Shown: positions 1 to 7,877 of the stretch, piece after piece | How positions within the stretch are numbered: the first letter of the stretch is position 1 | How the letters are laid out: every line of letters begins with the position of its first letter | NCBI GenBank assembly: GCA_026387595.1 | Contig: JAPLLL010000127.1 | Span: forward strand, 1-46,691 | Length of the DNA: 46,691 nucleotides | Direction: 5' to 3' | DNA from: Candidatus Omnitrophota bacterium | GTDB lineage: Bacteria > Omnitrophota > Gorgyraeia > JABMQH01 | Program-made: the position numbers and the translations under genes | The notes under the pieces: generated by a model | Seen by the model: the letters and a program-made list of their open reading frames with translations, nothing else | The model's database searches: none | What the model was told of the DNA's origin: nothing

Positions 1-82
1 CGGTAGTTTTATTGAAGGGCCGCGCTTCGAAGCAAAAAATCTTCGAAGTATTAAAATAGAAAGGGTTTGCCATGAACAATGA
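1..82 (+). CDS. 3' end of an upstream gene (partial, frame unresolved)
   Basis: Two frames are open from the left edge. One ends at TAG 57-59 and finishes LLKGRASKQKIFEVLK; the other ends at TGA 80-82. Either could be the tail of a gene lying mostly outside the window. I do not recognise the product. A 19-codon ATG frame at 72-131 overlaps the next gene and is not called because it has no conserved look. Confidence 0.3.
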   Translation, partial: GSFIEGPRFEAKNLRSIKIERVCHEQ

Positions 83-118
83 AATAACTAAAAAAATCAA
101 GACCGGAGATGCGCATCA

Positions 119-511
119 ATGCAGACCCTGATAGTCGACGCTTACAATGTCATACACGCGATACCAGAATTGGAAGAGATGCTGGATGAAAGCCTGCAGG
201 CCGCGCGGTTGGCCCTTGTGCGGCTCCTGTCGGATTTTAAAAATTCAAGAAAAGATATCGAGAGGGTCTATATAGTTTTTGACGGTAAAGGCGATATGTA
301 CGACGAACAGGAATCCGCGGGAAGCGGGATAACCGCCTTCTATACCCAGAAAGGCAAGGACGCCGACAGGAAAATAATGGAGATCATAAAAGATTCAAAA
401 GATCCCGCCGGCATCACGGTCGTGTCAAACGACAACTTTGTTTACAATAACAGCCGCTCGTTAGGGGCCCGCATAAAGACCGTAAAAGAATTCTGCCGTT
501 TGCTTGATTAA
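119..511 (+). CDS. NYN/PIN-like RNase domain protein (YacP family)
   Basis: A 130-residue protein of the NYN (YacP, formerly DUF901) family, a PIN-like nuclease fold implicated in RNA processing. The N-terminus LIVDAYNVIH gives the acidic D7 and N10. FDG near residue 55, KDADRKI near 80 and VVSNDNFV near 103 supply the remaining acidic metal-site positions. B. subtilis YacP is about 170 residues, so this is a short version. It lies two bases upstream of the ttcA-like gene and is probably co-transcribed with it. The pairing of two RNA-acting genes fits an RNA-processing role, but the substrate is unknown. Confidence 0.8.
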   Translation: MQTLIVDAYNVIHAIPELEEMLDESLQAARLALVRLLSDFKNSRKDIERVYIVFDGKGDMYDEQESAGSGITAFYTQKGKDADRKIMEIIKDSKDPAGITVVSNDNFVYNNSRSLGARIKTVKEFCRLLD

Positions 512-513
512 CG

Positions 514-1239
514 ATGAAAACAAAATTAGATAACGCGACGTTTTTTCTGTCCAAGAAAGTCGGCAGGGCCCTTACCGATTATAAGATGATGGAAGACGGG
601 GACAAGATATTGGTTGCCGTTTCCGGGGGCAAGGACAGTCTTTCTCTTTTACGGATACTGAAATACCGTCAGTCCTTTGTGCCGATAAAGTACGAGATCA
701 TGGCGGTGCATATAGACATGGGCTATGACCGCAAACATTCCGTGGTGCTTCGTAAATATTTCAAAAAAAACGGTTATAAATATCATATCGGCAAAGAAAG
801 ACTGCAAAAAAAAGGCCAAAGGCCCGAAGCAATAAACTGTTTCTGGTGCTCATGGAACCGCCGCAAGGCCTTGTTTAAATTCGCTGAAAGATCAGGTTAC
901 AAAAAAATAGCCCTTGGCCACCATAAAGATGATATAATCGAAACAATGCTTATGAACCTGTTCTTTAACGGCGAGATAAGCGCGATGTCGCCGAAACAGG
1001 AGTTGTTCGGAGGCAAGATCACGATATTAAGGCCGCTTGCGTATGTTGAAGAAAAAGAGCTTGCCAGGTTCAGCCGGCTGAATAGATTTCCGGCCGTAAA
1101 ATGCGGATGCCCGAATGCGGGCAAAACGCAAAGAGAAAAGATGGGCCGTTTAATAAAGGAGGTGGAAAGGACCTGCCCCGCCGTAAAGTCAAATATGTTC
1201 AATTCGATGAAGAAGATAAAAAAAGAATATATGGCATGA
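514..1239 (+). CDS. ttcA: TtcA-family tRNA thiolation PP-loop ATPase
   Basis: A 241-residue N-type PP-loop ATPase. SGGKDS (residues 37-42) is the ATP-pyrophosphatase loop. CFWC (C109, C112) and CGC (C197, C199) match the cysteine pattern that holds the iron-sulfur cluster in TtcA, which makes 2-thiocytidine at tRNA position 32. GHHKDDIIETMLMNLFFNGE is the second conserved TtcA/TilS-like block. The family assignment is secure; the exact tRNA target is inferred, since TtuA/Ncs6-type relatives share the fold. Its stop overlaps the ATG of the following prepilin gene (ATGA). Confidence 0.82.
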   Translation: MKTKLDNATFFLSKKVGRALTDYKMMEDGDKILVAVSGGKDSLSLLRILKYRQSFVPIKYEIMAVHIDMGYDRKHSVVLRKYFKKNGYKYHIGKERLQKKGQRPEAINCFWCSWNRRKALFKFAERSGYKKIALGHHKDDIIETMLMNLFFNGEISAMSPKQELFGGKITILRPLAYVEEKELARFSRLNRFPAVKCGCPNAGKTQREKMGRLIKEVERTCPAVKSNMFNSMKKIKKEYMA

Positions 1240-1742
1240 AGAGATCCTTTACGTTGATCGAACTTTTGATTGTGATCGTAATAATCGGCGTTTTGGCGTC
1301 GTTAGCTATCCCTAAATATCAGAATTACGTCAATTACGCAAAGACTATTCCCAAAATGGCCAATTTGCTGCGCGCGATAAATACGTTCCATGCCACAACC
1401 GGCTATTGGCCCTATACGCTGGATGAAAGCGGGAACCAGATCAATGGCGAGGATTTTGGGAATATACAGACGCTGGCTGGATGGAAATCCAAGAAATGCG
1501 GGCTTTGGGATACTGCCGGGCAATATCCCAATTGGACAGGGCCCTATGTCGACAATCCCGATGCTTTCTTGGATCCATGGGGAACAGTCATTTGGTGGGA
1601 TGGGAATCCCCAGTGGGAACCCGCGCCGCACGGAACATCGCTGGTGTCGCTGGGGCCGAATAAGGTCGATGATGGTTCATGGAACTCAGGTTTCGATTAT
1701 GCTGTGAAAAAAGGAGATGATGTTGTTCTGTTCCAGAGATAA
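1236..1742 (+). CDS. GspG-like pseudopilin with type IV prepilin leader
   Basis: I start at ATG 1236, overlapping the ttcA stop, because it gives a four-residue leader MKRS followed by FTLIELLIVIVIIG, the class III prepilin signal. Position -1 of the predicted PilD cleavage site is Ser rather than the usual Gly. The 168-residue protein has the N-terminal helix and then a C-terminal globular part. There FLDPWGTV and SLGPNKVDDGS resemble the DPWG and SLG...DG calcium-loop signatures of GspG, the major pseudopilin of type II secretion. No secretion-machine gene is nearby. It sits as an orphan between tRNA modification and an exported SYLF protein, so its role as a minor pilin or pseudopilin is open. 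Confidence 0.8.
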   Translation: MKRSFTLIELLIVIVIIGVLASLAIPKYQNYVNYAKTIPKMANLLRAINTFHATTGYWPYTLDESGNQINGEDFGNIQTLAGWKSKKCGLWDTAGQYPNWTGPYVDNPDAFLDPWGTVIWWDGNPQWEPAPHGTSLVSLGPNKVDDGSWNSGFDYAVKKGDDVVLFQR

Positions 1743-1779
1743 TGATTGGTCGGTGGCAATAACTAGAGGAGGAGGTAAT

Positions 1780-2466
1780 ATGAAAAAGTTTACGGTGATC
1801 GGGTTAGTATGTTTAATGTTCTATGTTCTATACCCGGCTGCGGCCAGGGCGGATGGCAATAAGTGGACCGACCTGGTGGAAGAGTCGGGCAAGGTGCTGG
1901 ATGAAATACAGAGGATGCCCGACCAGAGCATACCCGAGGACCTGTTGAGGAAATGTTCGGCGATAGCGATATTTCCGTCGACCGTATCAGGCGGTTTTAT
2001 CATAGGCGGAAAATACGGCCAGGGTATCATAATGGTGAAAGACCCCGGTACGAAACAATGGTCGGCACCGGCTATTTTCACGATAGCGGGCGGCAGTTTT
2101 GGCTGGCAGATAGGCGGCCAGGCGACGGATTTCGTACTTGTGGTAACGAACAGAAGAAGCGTGGACGGGCTTCTGGCGAGCAAGTTTAAGCTTGGCGCGG
2201 ATGCGGGAGTAGCCGCAGGCCCGGTAGGAAGGGACGCAGAGGCCTCAACCGATGCCCAGCTTAAAGGCGGCATCCTGTCTTATTCAAGGAGCCGCGGGTT
2301 ATTTGCGGGCGTAAAACTGGAAGGCGCGGTTATAGCCCAGCACAGGGAAGGCAATAAGGAGCTTTACAATAAGGAGCTGACCGCGAAAGAAATACTTACA
2401 GAAAACAAGGCAGCTATGCCGAAATCGGCTGACGGCGTATTGAATATACTGAACAAGTATAGATAA
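1780..2466 (+). CDS. Exported SYLF-domain (YSC84/Ysc84-like) protein
   Basis: The chosen start, ATG 1780, follows a strong AGGAGGAGG ribosome site (1765-1775). It yields a signal peptide MKKFTVIGLVCLMFYVLYPA ending near ARA at residues 22-24. The mature part is a SYLF lipid-binding domain. LRKCSAIAIFPS, GGFIIGGKYGQGIIM, SFGWQIGGQATDFVLVV and GLFAGVKLEGAVI are the family's conserved strings. The protein is 228 residues, a usual length for bacterial SYLF proteins, which are periplasmic or envelope proteins of poorly known function that bind membranes. No operon partner suggests a more specific job. Confidence 0.85.
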   Translation: MKKFTVIGLVCLMFYVLYPAAARADGNKWTDLVEESGKVLDEIQRMPDQSIPEDLLRKCSAIAIFPSTVSGGFIIGGKYGQGIIMVKDPGTKQWSAPAIFTIAGGSFGWQIGGQATDFVLVVTNRRSVDGLLASKFKLGADAGVAAGPVGRDAEASTDAQLKGGILSYSRSRGLFAGVKLEGAVIAQHREGNKELYNKELTAKEILTENKAAMPKSADGVLNILNKYR

Positions 2467-2472
2467 TCATAG

Positions 2473-2948
2473 ATGCTGAACAGGGAGCAGATAGAGGCGC
2501 TCATAAAAGAAAGGGCGCTTGTAAGTGGTTTTATTGACCTCACAACCCAGCTTACGCCGAACGGGTTCGACCTGACGGCTGCGCAGATCTGCGAATTTGA
2601 CGAGGAGGGCGCGGTTGATTTTTCCAACAAGGAAAGAAAGGTGCCCGCCGGCAAAGCCATCCCGGCGGAAAAGAAAAACCCGGATGATAAATTCGGCTGG
2701 TGGGTACTTAAGCGCGGCGCCTATAAGGTCCTGGCATCGCTTTTACGAGGACAACGCTTTTACGCATGGGCGTGTTCACCCAGAACGGCGTATGGGACGC
2801 GGGCTTCAGCGGAAGAAGCGAGTTTATCCTGGTGGTGGAAAACCCGAACGGCATACGGCTCAAACAAAACGCAAGGGTTGTGCAGCTCGTGTTCCAGCCT
2901 ATAAGCGAAACAAGCCACGGTTATAAAGGGATCTATAAGGACAAGTGA
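2473..2948 (+). pseudogene. dCTP deaminase/dUTPase-like gene broken by an internal frame-changing loss
   Basis: The first part (2473 to about 2730) reads LNREQIEALI, LVSGFIDL, PNGFDL and WWVLKRGAYKV, matching the N-terminal half of dCTP deaminase/dUTPase-like proteins. The family match then moves to another frame: GIAFTRTTLLRMGVFTQNGV, WDAGFSGRSEF, NARVVQLVF, ending at TGA 2948. The join lies at about 2728-2736. Compared with the family about a dozen residues are missing there (the strand before the RS/T-LLRMG motif), so the change looks like a small deletion rather than a single-base slip. The product would control dCTP/dUTP pools; a thyA-like gene sits at 28.4 kb. Its stop overlaps the GTG of the next gene. 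Decay or assembly error are both possible. Confidence 0.72.
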
Positions 2949-3568
2949 TACCCGTTATTTATGAGGACCAGTGGCTTTTGATCCTGGATAAGCCGGAAGG
3001 CCTTCTGGTGATACCCACGCCGAAGGCAGAAACGCATACCCTCACAGGCATACTGAATGAGCGGTTAAAAAAAGATAACATCCCTTACCGGCTGCATCCG
3101 TGCCACAGGCTTGACAGGGATACTTCGGGCCTTATTATTTATGCCAAAGGGAAATCCATCCAGAAAAAGATGATGGATGGATTCAGGGATAAGAAGATAA
3201 AGAAAAAATACATAGCGTTCGTGCAGGGCTGTCCCAGGATTTCGGATGGCCAGATCACCGACCGCATAGAAGGCCGGCCCGCCGTTACCAAATACCGTAT
3301 CTTGGAATGCCGCGATGATTTCAGCGTTGTGGAGGCATCGCCTGTAACCGGCCGGACAAACCAGATAAGGCTGCACTTCAAACAACTCGGGAACCCTATT
3401 TTAGGCGATACGCGGTTTGTGTTCCGGCGGCACTTCAAGGTCAAGGCAAAAAGGCTGTGCCTGCACGCGAAGTCATTAGAATTCATACACCCGATCACAG
3501 GGGAAAAAATATTCGCGGAATCAGAGTTGCCGGATAAGATGTGCCAGATGTTAGAAAGGAGACAGTGA
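2945..3568 (+). CDS. RluA-family pseudouridine synthase
   Basis: A 207-residue catalytic domain with HRLDRDTSG (54-62), in which D57 is the catalytic aspartate. It also has the family's N-terminal VIYEDQWLLILDKPEGLLV and RTNQIRLHFKQLGNPILGD near residue 140. It has no S4 RNA-binding domain, so it resembles the short RluA/RluC-type enzymes that modify rRNA or tRNA uridines; the target is unknown. The start is GTG 2945, overlapping the previous stop by GTGA, which implies translational coupling. It is followed one base later by the yqeY-like gene. Confidence 0.85.
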   Translation: MIPVIYEDQWLLILDKPEGLLVIPTPKAETHTLTGILNERLKKDNIPYRLHPCHRLDRDTSGLIIYAKGKSIQKKMMDGFRDKKIKKKYIAFVQGCPRISDGQITDRIEGRPAVTKYRILECRDDFSVVEASPVTGRTNQIRLHFKQLGNPILGDTRFVFRRHFKVKAKRLCLHAKSLEFIHPITGEKIFAESELPDKMCQMLERRQ

Positions 3569-3569
3569 T

Positions 3570-4016
3570 ATGCTTGATGAAAAAATAATAGCTGATTACA
3601 AAGAGGCAATGAAAAGCAAGGACAGCGTTAAGATCTCCACGCTCAGTTTCCTGCGCGCGGCCATGGGGAACCTTGCGATAGACAAAAAGAAAGACAAGCT
3701 GGATGACAGCGATATCATAACTATCATAAGAAAGCAGATAAAGCAAAGGCAGGAATCCATAGAGCAGTTCAAAAAGGGCAACCGGCCCGAGCTTGCCGCC
3801 AAGGAGGAAAAGGAACTGGATATCCTTAAGTCGTATTTGCCGAAAGAAATTTCCGCGGATGAGATAAAAAAGTTCATAGAAGAAGCGGTTGCCTCAACCG
3901 GGGCCGCCGGCATGAAAGATATGGGAAAGGTCATGAAAGAGGTAAGCGTTAAGATCGCCGGAAGGGCTGACGGTAAACTGGTAAGCGACCTGGTAAAAGA
4001 GAGGCTGGGTAAATAA
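3570..4016 (+). CDS. GatB/YqeY domain protein
   Basis: A 148-residue YqeY-family protein, the stand-alone version of the helical tail domain of GatB. Typical strings are AMKSKDSVKISTLSFLRAA, RQESIEQFKKGNRPELAAKE, YLPKEIS and GRADGKLVSDLVKERL at the end. Members are thought to bind tRNA or help tRNA-dependent amidotransfer, but the function is not settled. A GAGACAGTGAT ribosome site lies just upstream. It lies tightly in the run from the RluA-like gene to the solo GMP synthase ATPase gene and is probably co-transcribed with them. Confidence 0.88.
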   Translation: MLDEKIIADYKEAMKSKDSVKISTLSFLRAAMGNLAIDKKKDKLDDSDIITIIRKQIKQRQESIEQFKKGNRPELAAKEEKELDILKSYLPKEISADEIKKFIEEAVASTGAAGMKDMGKVMKEVSVKIAGRADGKLVSDLVKERLGK

Positions 4017-4028
4017 CAGGAGGTTCGT

Positions 4029-4997
4029 ATGGTAAAGATTGCCGAGATAACGGCGCAGGGGATGGATACCAAGAAATTCATAGACGAAAAAACAAAAGAG
4101 ATCGCGACAACCGTAGGATCAGGGCTCGCGATCAACGCGCTGTCGGGCGGCGTTGATTCGTCCGCAGTCACAATGCTCGGCCACAAGGCGCTGGGCAAGA
4201 GGCTTAAGACCTATTTTATAAATAACGGCATCATGAGGGAGGGCGAGCCCGAACGTGTTGTTGCGTTGTTTAAGGGGTTCGGCGTTACGGTGGAGCTGTT
4301 GGACGCGCAGGCAGAATTTTTTAAGGCCTTAAAAGGCATAACCGATCCCGAGCAGAAGAGAGAGGCCATTACGCAGACGTTTTACAAGAATGTATTCGGG
4401 AGGATCGTAAAGGAAAGCGGCGCTAAATACCTGCTGCAGGGGACCATTCTTACTGACGTGGACGAAACCATTGCCGGGATAAAAAGACAGCACAATGTTT
4501 TTGAACAGCTGGGCATAGACCCGCAGGCCGCGTTCGGATATAAAATAATCGAGCCGCTTGTGCAGCTGCGGAAAGACGGCGTAAGAAAAGTCGCTGAAGC
4601 GCTCGGCCTTCCGAAGGTCGTATACGACAGGATGCCTTTCCCCGGGCCCGCCTTATCGGCGCGCGTAATAGGCGAGGCGACACCCGAGAGGATAAAGACC
4701 GCGCGTAGGGCGACCGCAATAGTAGAGGAAGAGTTTTCGGCAGTAAACGCGTTTCAATACATGGCCATACTGCACGAGGACCGCGTTACGGGTATCCGCG
4801 CCGGGAAGCGCGAATTCGGCCAGCAGATAGAAATACGCTGCTGGGACAGCATTGACGCGCGGGTCGCGAGCCCTACAAGGCTTCCGTTTGAAATGCTTGA
4901 GAAGGTCTCGAAGAGGATGATTGCGGAGGTCCCCGGAGTGGTAAGCGTTACATACAACATCACGACGAAACCGCCGTCAACAATAGAAGCGGTTTAA
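4029..4997 (+). CDS. Solo GMP-synthase-type ATP pyrophosphatase (no glutaminase domain)
   Basis: 322 residues. SGGVDSS (39-45) is the PP-loop. The dimerisation domain ends TTKPPSTIEAV, the equivalent of the GuaA terminus. There is no glutamine amidotransferase domain, as in archaeal split GuaAb. A complete GuaA exists at 29963, so this is a second, divergent copy. The usual IKSHHNVGGLP substrate loop reads IKRQHNVFEQLG here, and PFPGPGLAVR reads PFPGPALSAR, so XMP may not be the substrate. It has a strong AGGAGG site (4018-4023). It may use free ammonia or an amidotransferase elsewhere. The fold assignment is firm; the reaction is uncertain. Confidence 0.8.
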   Translation: MVKIAEITAQGMDTKKFIDEKTKEIATTVGSGLAINALSGGVDSSAVTMLGHKALGKRLKTYFINNGIMREGEPERVVALFKGFGVTVELLDAQAEFFKALKGITDPEQKREAITQTFYKNVFGRIVKESGAKYLLQGTILTDVDETIAGIKRQHNVFEQLGIDPQAAFGYKIIEPLVQLRKDGVRKVAEALGLPKVVYDRMPFPGPALSARVIGEATPERIKTARRATAIVEEEFSAVNAFQYMAILHEDRVTGIRAGKREFGQQIEIRCWDSIDARVASPTRLPFEMLEKVSKRMIAEVPGVVSVTYNITTKPPSTIEAV

Positions 4998-5001
4998 ATA
5001 T

Positions 5002-5424
5002 ATGCCGGGATTCGGTGTAAGCCCTGAAAAAGAAATGGCGCTCGCGTATAAGATGTCACGCCTTGGTATCCGGGAAGCGGATATTACCGAAGATTTTATA
5101 AGGTCGCAGGGCCCGGGCGGCCAGAACGTAAATAAAACCTCCAGCCGCGTATACCTTAAGCATGTTCCCACCGGCATAGAGGTAAAATGCCAGAGGGAGC
5201 GCTCCCAGGCGCTGAACCGTTATGTCGCGCGGAACATCCTTGCCGATAAGATAGAGGCGCTTGTCCTCGGCAGGCTGTCGGAAGAAAGACAGCGCATCGA
5301 AAAGATCAGGCGCCAGAAACGCAAACGCTCCAAACGGGCAAAGCTCAAGGTCCTTGAATCAAAGCGCAGGCATGCCCAGAAAAAACATCTCCGCGCAAAA
5401 ATATGGCACACAGGACATGAATAA
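5002..5424 (+). CDS. Peptide-chain release factor-like GGQ protein (ArfB/MTRFR type)
   Basis: A 140-residue protein with the RF-1 catalytic motif GPGGQNVNK (GGQ at 39-41), which hydrolyses peptidyl-tRNA. It lacks the stop-codon recognition domains of RF1/RF2. It ends in a long Lys/Arg-rich tail (RKRSKRAKLKVLESKRRHAQ), as in ArfB/YaeJ and mitochondrial MTRFR, which rescue stalled ribosomes. The start at 5002 has no clear ribosome site; ATG 5035 or 5053 would still keep the full motif. The last eight bases overlap the next prepilin start. Confidence 0.85.
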   Translation: MPGFGVSPEKEMALAYKMSRLGIREADITEDFIRSQGPGGQNVNKTSSRVYLKHVPTGIEVKCQRERSQALNRYVARNILADKIEALVLGRLSEERQRIEKIRRQKRKRSKRAKLKVLESKRRHAQKKHLRAKIWHTGHE

Positions 5425-5911
5425 GCGCAAAAAGACACATGGCTTTACGCTGATAGAGCTGTTGATCGTGGTTGTCATCATCGGCATTCTCGTCGCGCTG
5501 GCCATGCCGGTAATGAATAATATAAAGGTAAAAGCCGTAGCGAGTGAGGCGATAATGCAGCTTGGTGCTATCAGATTTGCTGAACGGGCCTCTTTTGCCG
5601 AAACCGGAAAACACGGAGATTTTTCAGGGATCGATCTGAACGGGCAATATTTCAGTAGCATATGCTATACGGCTACACCGCCTATAATCGGATGGCGAAA
5701 CGGCGATCCAAACTCGGTATTATTTTTTTGCGCTATTACGCTCACTGAAGCGCCGAAAAAATCCGTGGTTTTTGGTATTTGGGGCCAAAACTTTGTCATC
5801 CCGTTAACGACCTATATTGCAATAGATGATAGGGGGAATTTTTATAGCGATCTTCCTCAACTTGGTTATCCGCCAGCCCCGCAGGTTCCAAATATCAGTA
5901 TTCTTGATTGA
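5417..5911 (+). CDS. Orphan type IV prepilin-like protein
   Basis: From ATG 5417 the leader is MNKRKKTHG, cut before FTLIELLIVVVIIGILVALA, a textbook prepilin peptidase site with Gly at -1. The 164-residue protein has a hydrophobic helix and then a globular part (AVASEAIMQLGAIRFAERAS) ending in a Pro-rich tail. I see no GspG-type DPWG loop, so it differs from the pseudopilin at 1236. It overlaps the release-factor-like gene by eight bases, and no pilus assembly gene is nearby. Confidence 0.82.
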   Translation: MNKRKKTHGFTLIELLIVVVIIGILVALAMPVMNNIKVKAVASEAIMQLGAIRFAERASFAETGKHGDFSGIDLNGQYFSSICYTATPPIIGWRNGDPNSVLFFCAITLTEAPKKSVVFGIWGQNFVIPLTTYIAIDDRGNFYSDLPQLGYPPAPQVPNISILD

Positions 5912-5928
5912 TCTTGAGACAAGAAGAC

Positions 5929-7230
5929 ATGGATGAAAAAAAGACGCTTGCTTTAGGAATCGTAAGACAATTGGTAAAAAACGGCTTTACCGCGTATTTC
6001 GCGGGCGGATGCGTGCGGGATATGGCGATGAAGCGCGCCCCTGCCGATTACGATATCGCGACGGACGCAACGCCGAATCAACTGAAGAAACGTTTTAAAA
6101 AAACGGTTTTTGTCGGCGCGGAATTCGGCACAGTGCTTGTGGTAAATGAAGGCGCGGCCTTTCAGGTCACCACATTCAGGGGTAAAGGCCGCGGCGAATT
6201 TTCAAAAGACCCGGAAACCGACGCGCAAAACAGGGATTTTACGATAAACGCCCTTTTTTACGATCCGCTCAAAAAGAAGGTCATAGATTATTGCGGCGGC
6301 CTGTCTGATATAAAGAAAAAGATCATACGCACGATTCAGGCGCCGGAGATCTGCTTCAGCCAGGACCCGTTAAGGCCGCTTCGCGCGATACGCATATCAT
6401 CGCGCCTTGGTTTTGATATCGAAAAAAATACTTTTGCCGCAATTAAAAAATTCCGTAACCAGCTAAACAGCGTCAGTAAAGAACGAATAAAGGATGAGCT
6501 CGTTAAAATATTTACCGGGCCCGATCCTTATAAGGGCATGCAGCTTCTCGATGGAACGGGTCTACTTGTGGTTTTATTGCCGGAGGTAGAGGCGTTAAAG
6601 GGCGTGGAGCAGCCGGAAAAATTCCATCCGGAAGGAGATGTATTCGTGCATACCATGCTTTTGATAAAGCAGCTGAAAAACGCCGATATAGTGCTTGCGT
6701 TCGCATGCCTGCTGCACGATGTGGGCAAGCCCGGGACCTTTGAGCGGACGGATCGCATAAGATTCCACGGCCACGACAGGTTAGGCGCCCAGATCGCGGA
6801 AAATATCCTCATGCGGCTGAGATTTTCAAACGACGAAATAAAAAAAATAACATATTGTATCGATAACCATATGCGGATAATTAACGTGACAAAGATGCGC
6901 GAAAGCACGTTAAAAAGAATGTTCCTGGAAGAAACTTTTGAGACGGAGCTTTTGCTGCACAAATATGACTGCATGGCAAGCCACAAAGACATGACCATCT
7001 ATGATTTTCTTACGAAAAAGTATAGCGCATTTAAACGGCGCAAGGTCCTGCCTAAGCCTGTAATGGACGGGCACCAGATCATGGAATTCGGATTTAAAGA
7101 AGGGCCTATCATAGGAAAGATCCAAAAAGAAATGGTGGACCTGCAGCTTGAAGGTAAAATAAAGTCCAGGCAAAAGGCAAAGGAATGGCTGTTAAAAAAA
7201 TGGATGAAAAAGCGGCCGCAAAAGAAATAG
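5929..7230 (+). CDS. cca: CCA tRNA nucleotidyltransferase / poly(A) polymerase family protein with HD domain
   Basis: ATG 5929 is preferred over TTG 5908, which would overlap the previous stop. The protein of 433 residues has the class II nucleotidyltransferase head: GGCVRD (26-31) and DYD (40-42, metal ligands), then RDFTINALFYD and QDPLRPLRAIR. A C-terminal HD domain follows (CLLHDVGKPGTF). This layout belongs to CCA-adding enzymes with phosphohydrolase activity; poly(A) polymerase I lacks the HD domain, so CCA addition is the better call. The 3' end overlaps nth by 46 bases. Confidence 0.85.
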   Translation: MDEKKTLALGIVRQLVKNGFTAYFAGGCVRDMAMKRAPADYDIATDATPNQLKKRFKKTVFVGAEFGTVLVVNEGAAFQVTTFRGKGRGEFSKDPETDAQNRDFTINALFYDPLKKKVIDYCGGLSDIKKKIIRTIQAPEICFSQDPLRPLRAIRISSRLGFDIEKNTFAAIKKFRNQLNSVSKERIKDELVKIFTGPDPYKGMQLLDGTGLLVVLLPEVEALKGVEQPEKFHPEGDVFVHTMLLIKQLKNADIVLAFACLLHDVGKPGTFERTDRIRFHGHDRLGAQIAENILMRLRFSNDEIKKITYCIDNHMRIINVTKMRESTLKRMFLEETFETELLLHKYDCMASHKDMTIYDFLTKKYSAFKRRKVLPKPVMDGHQIMEFGFKEGPIIGKIQKEMVDLQLEGKIKSRQKAKEWLLKKWMKKRPQKK

Positions 7231-7841
7231 TCAGGCGGCTTAAGAAGGAATACCCGGCCGCCAGGACCGCGCTTAAATTCAAGACGCCGGTGCAAATGCT
7301 TGTTTCGACGATCCTTTCCGCGCAGTGCACGGACGAGCGCGTAAACAAGGTCACGCCCGGATTGTTTAAAAAATATAAAACTGCCGGCGATTTCGCAAAG
7401 GCCGACCTTAAGGTATTTGAGAACGAAATACGCTCAACCGGTTTTTACCATAACAAGGCGAAAAACATAATAGGCGCCGCAAAGATGATTGTTTCCGGAT
7501 TCGGCGGCGATGTCCCGGATACAATGGAGGAACTGGTTACGCTTCCCGGCGTGGCAAGAAAGACCGCGAACGTGGTCCTACACAACGTATTCGGGAAAGT
7601 GGAGGGTGTAGTTGTTGATACGCATGTGCGCAGGCTCACGCAGCGGCTCGGGCTTGCGGATACGGATGACCCCGTAAAAATAGAAAAACAGCTGATGTCC
7701 CTGCTGCCGCGTTCCGAATGGGGGGAGGTCAGCTATTTGTTGATCGACCACGGCAGAAAGATCTGCAAGGCAAGGAACCCGGACCATAAGGGCTGCGTAT
7801 TGAATAATATTTGCCCGTCCGCCCGCCTTGACTTTAAGTAA
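7185..7841 (+). CDS. nth: Endonuclease III with a Cys-to-His change in the iron-sulfur loop
   Basis: A 218-residue HhH-GPD DNA glycosylase/AP lyase. LPGVARKTANVV carries the catalytic lysine K126, and VDTHV has the aspartate D145. The C-terminal loop should read C-x6-C-x2-C-x5-C. Here it is C194-x6-H201-x2-C204-x5-C210, so one cluster ligand is histidine. The cluster may still form (Cys3His) or be weakened. The start at ATG 7185 overlaps cca; ATG 7200 is the alternative. It removes oxidised pyrimidines in base excision repair. Confidence 0.9.
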   Translation: MAVKKMDEKAAAKEIVRRLKKEYPAARTALKFKTPVQMLVSTILSAQCTDERVNKVTPGLFKKYKTAGDFAKADLKVFENEIRSTGFYHNKAKNIIGAAKMIVSGFGGDVPDTMEELVTLPGVARKTANVVLHNVFGKVEGVVVDTHVRRLTQRLGLADTDDPVKIEKQLMSLLPRSEWGEVSYLLIDHGRKICKARNPDHKGCVLNNICPSARLDFK

Positions 7842-7855
7842 AAGTATGGTATACT
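7828..7855 (+). promoter_or_regulatory. Sigma70-type promoter for the barrel protein gene
   Basis: TTGACT (7828-7833), a 16-base spacer, then TATACT (7850-7855), near consensus. It overlaps the end of nth and lies about 25 bases before the ribosome site AAAAGGAG of the gene at 7878. Confidence 0.7.
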
Positions 7856-7877
7856 TTTGCAAAAGGAGTGTCCAAAA

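Noticed and set aside
1821..2273. Long minus-strand ORFs opposite the SYLF and other genes
   Set aside because: They mirror well-conserved + strand genes, lack ribosome sites and show no family motifs. They are shadows of biased codon use.
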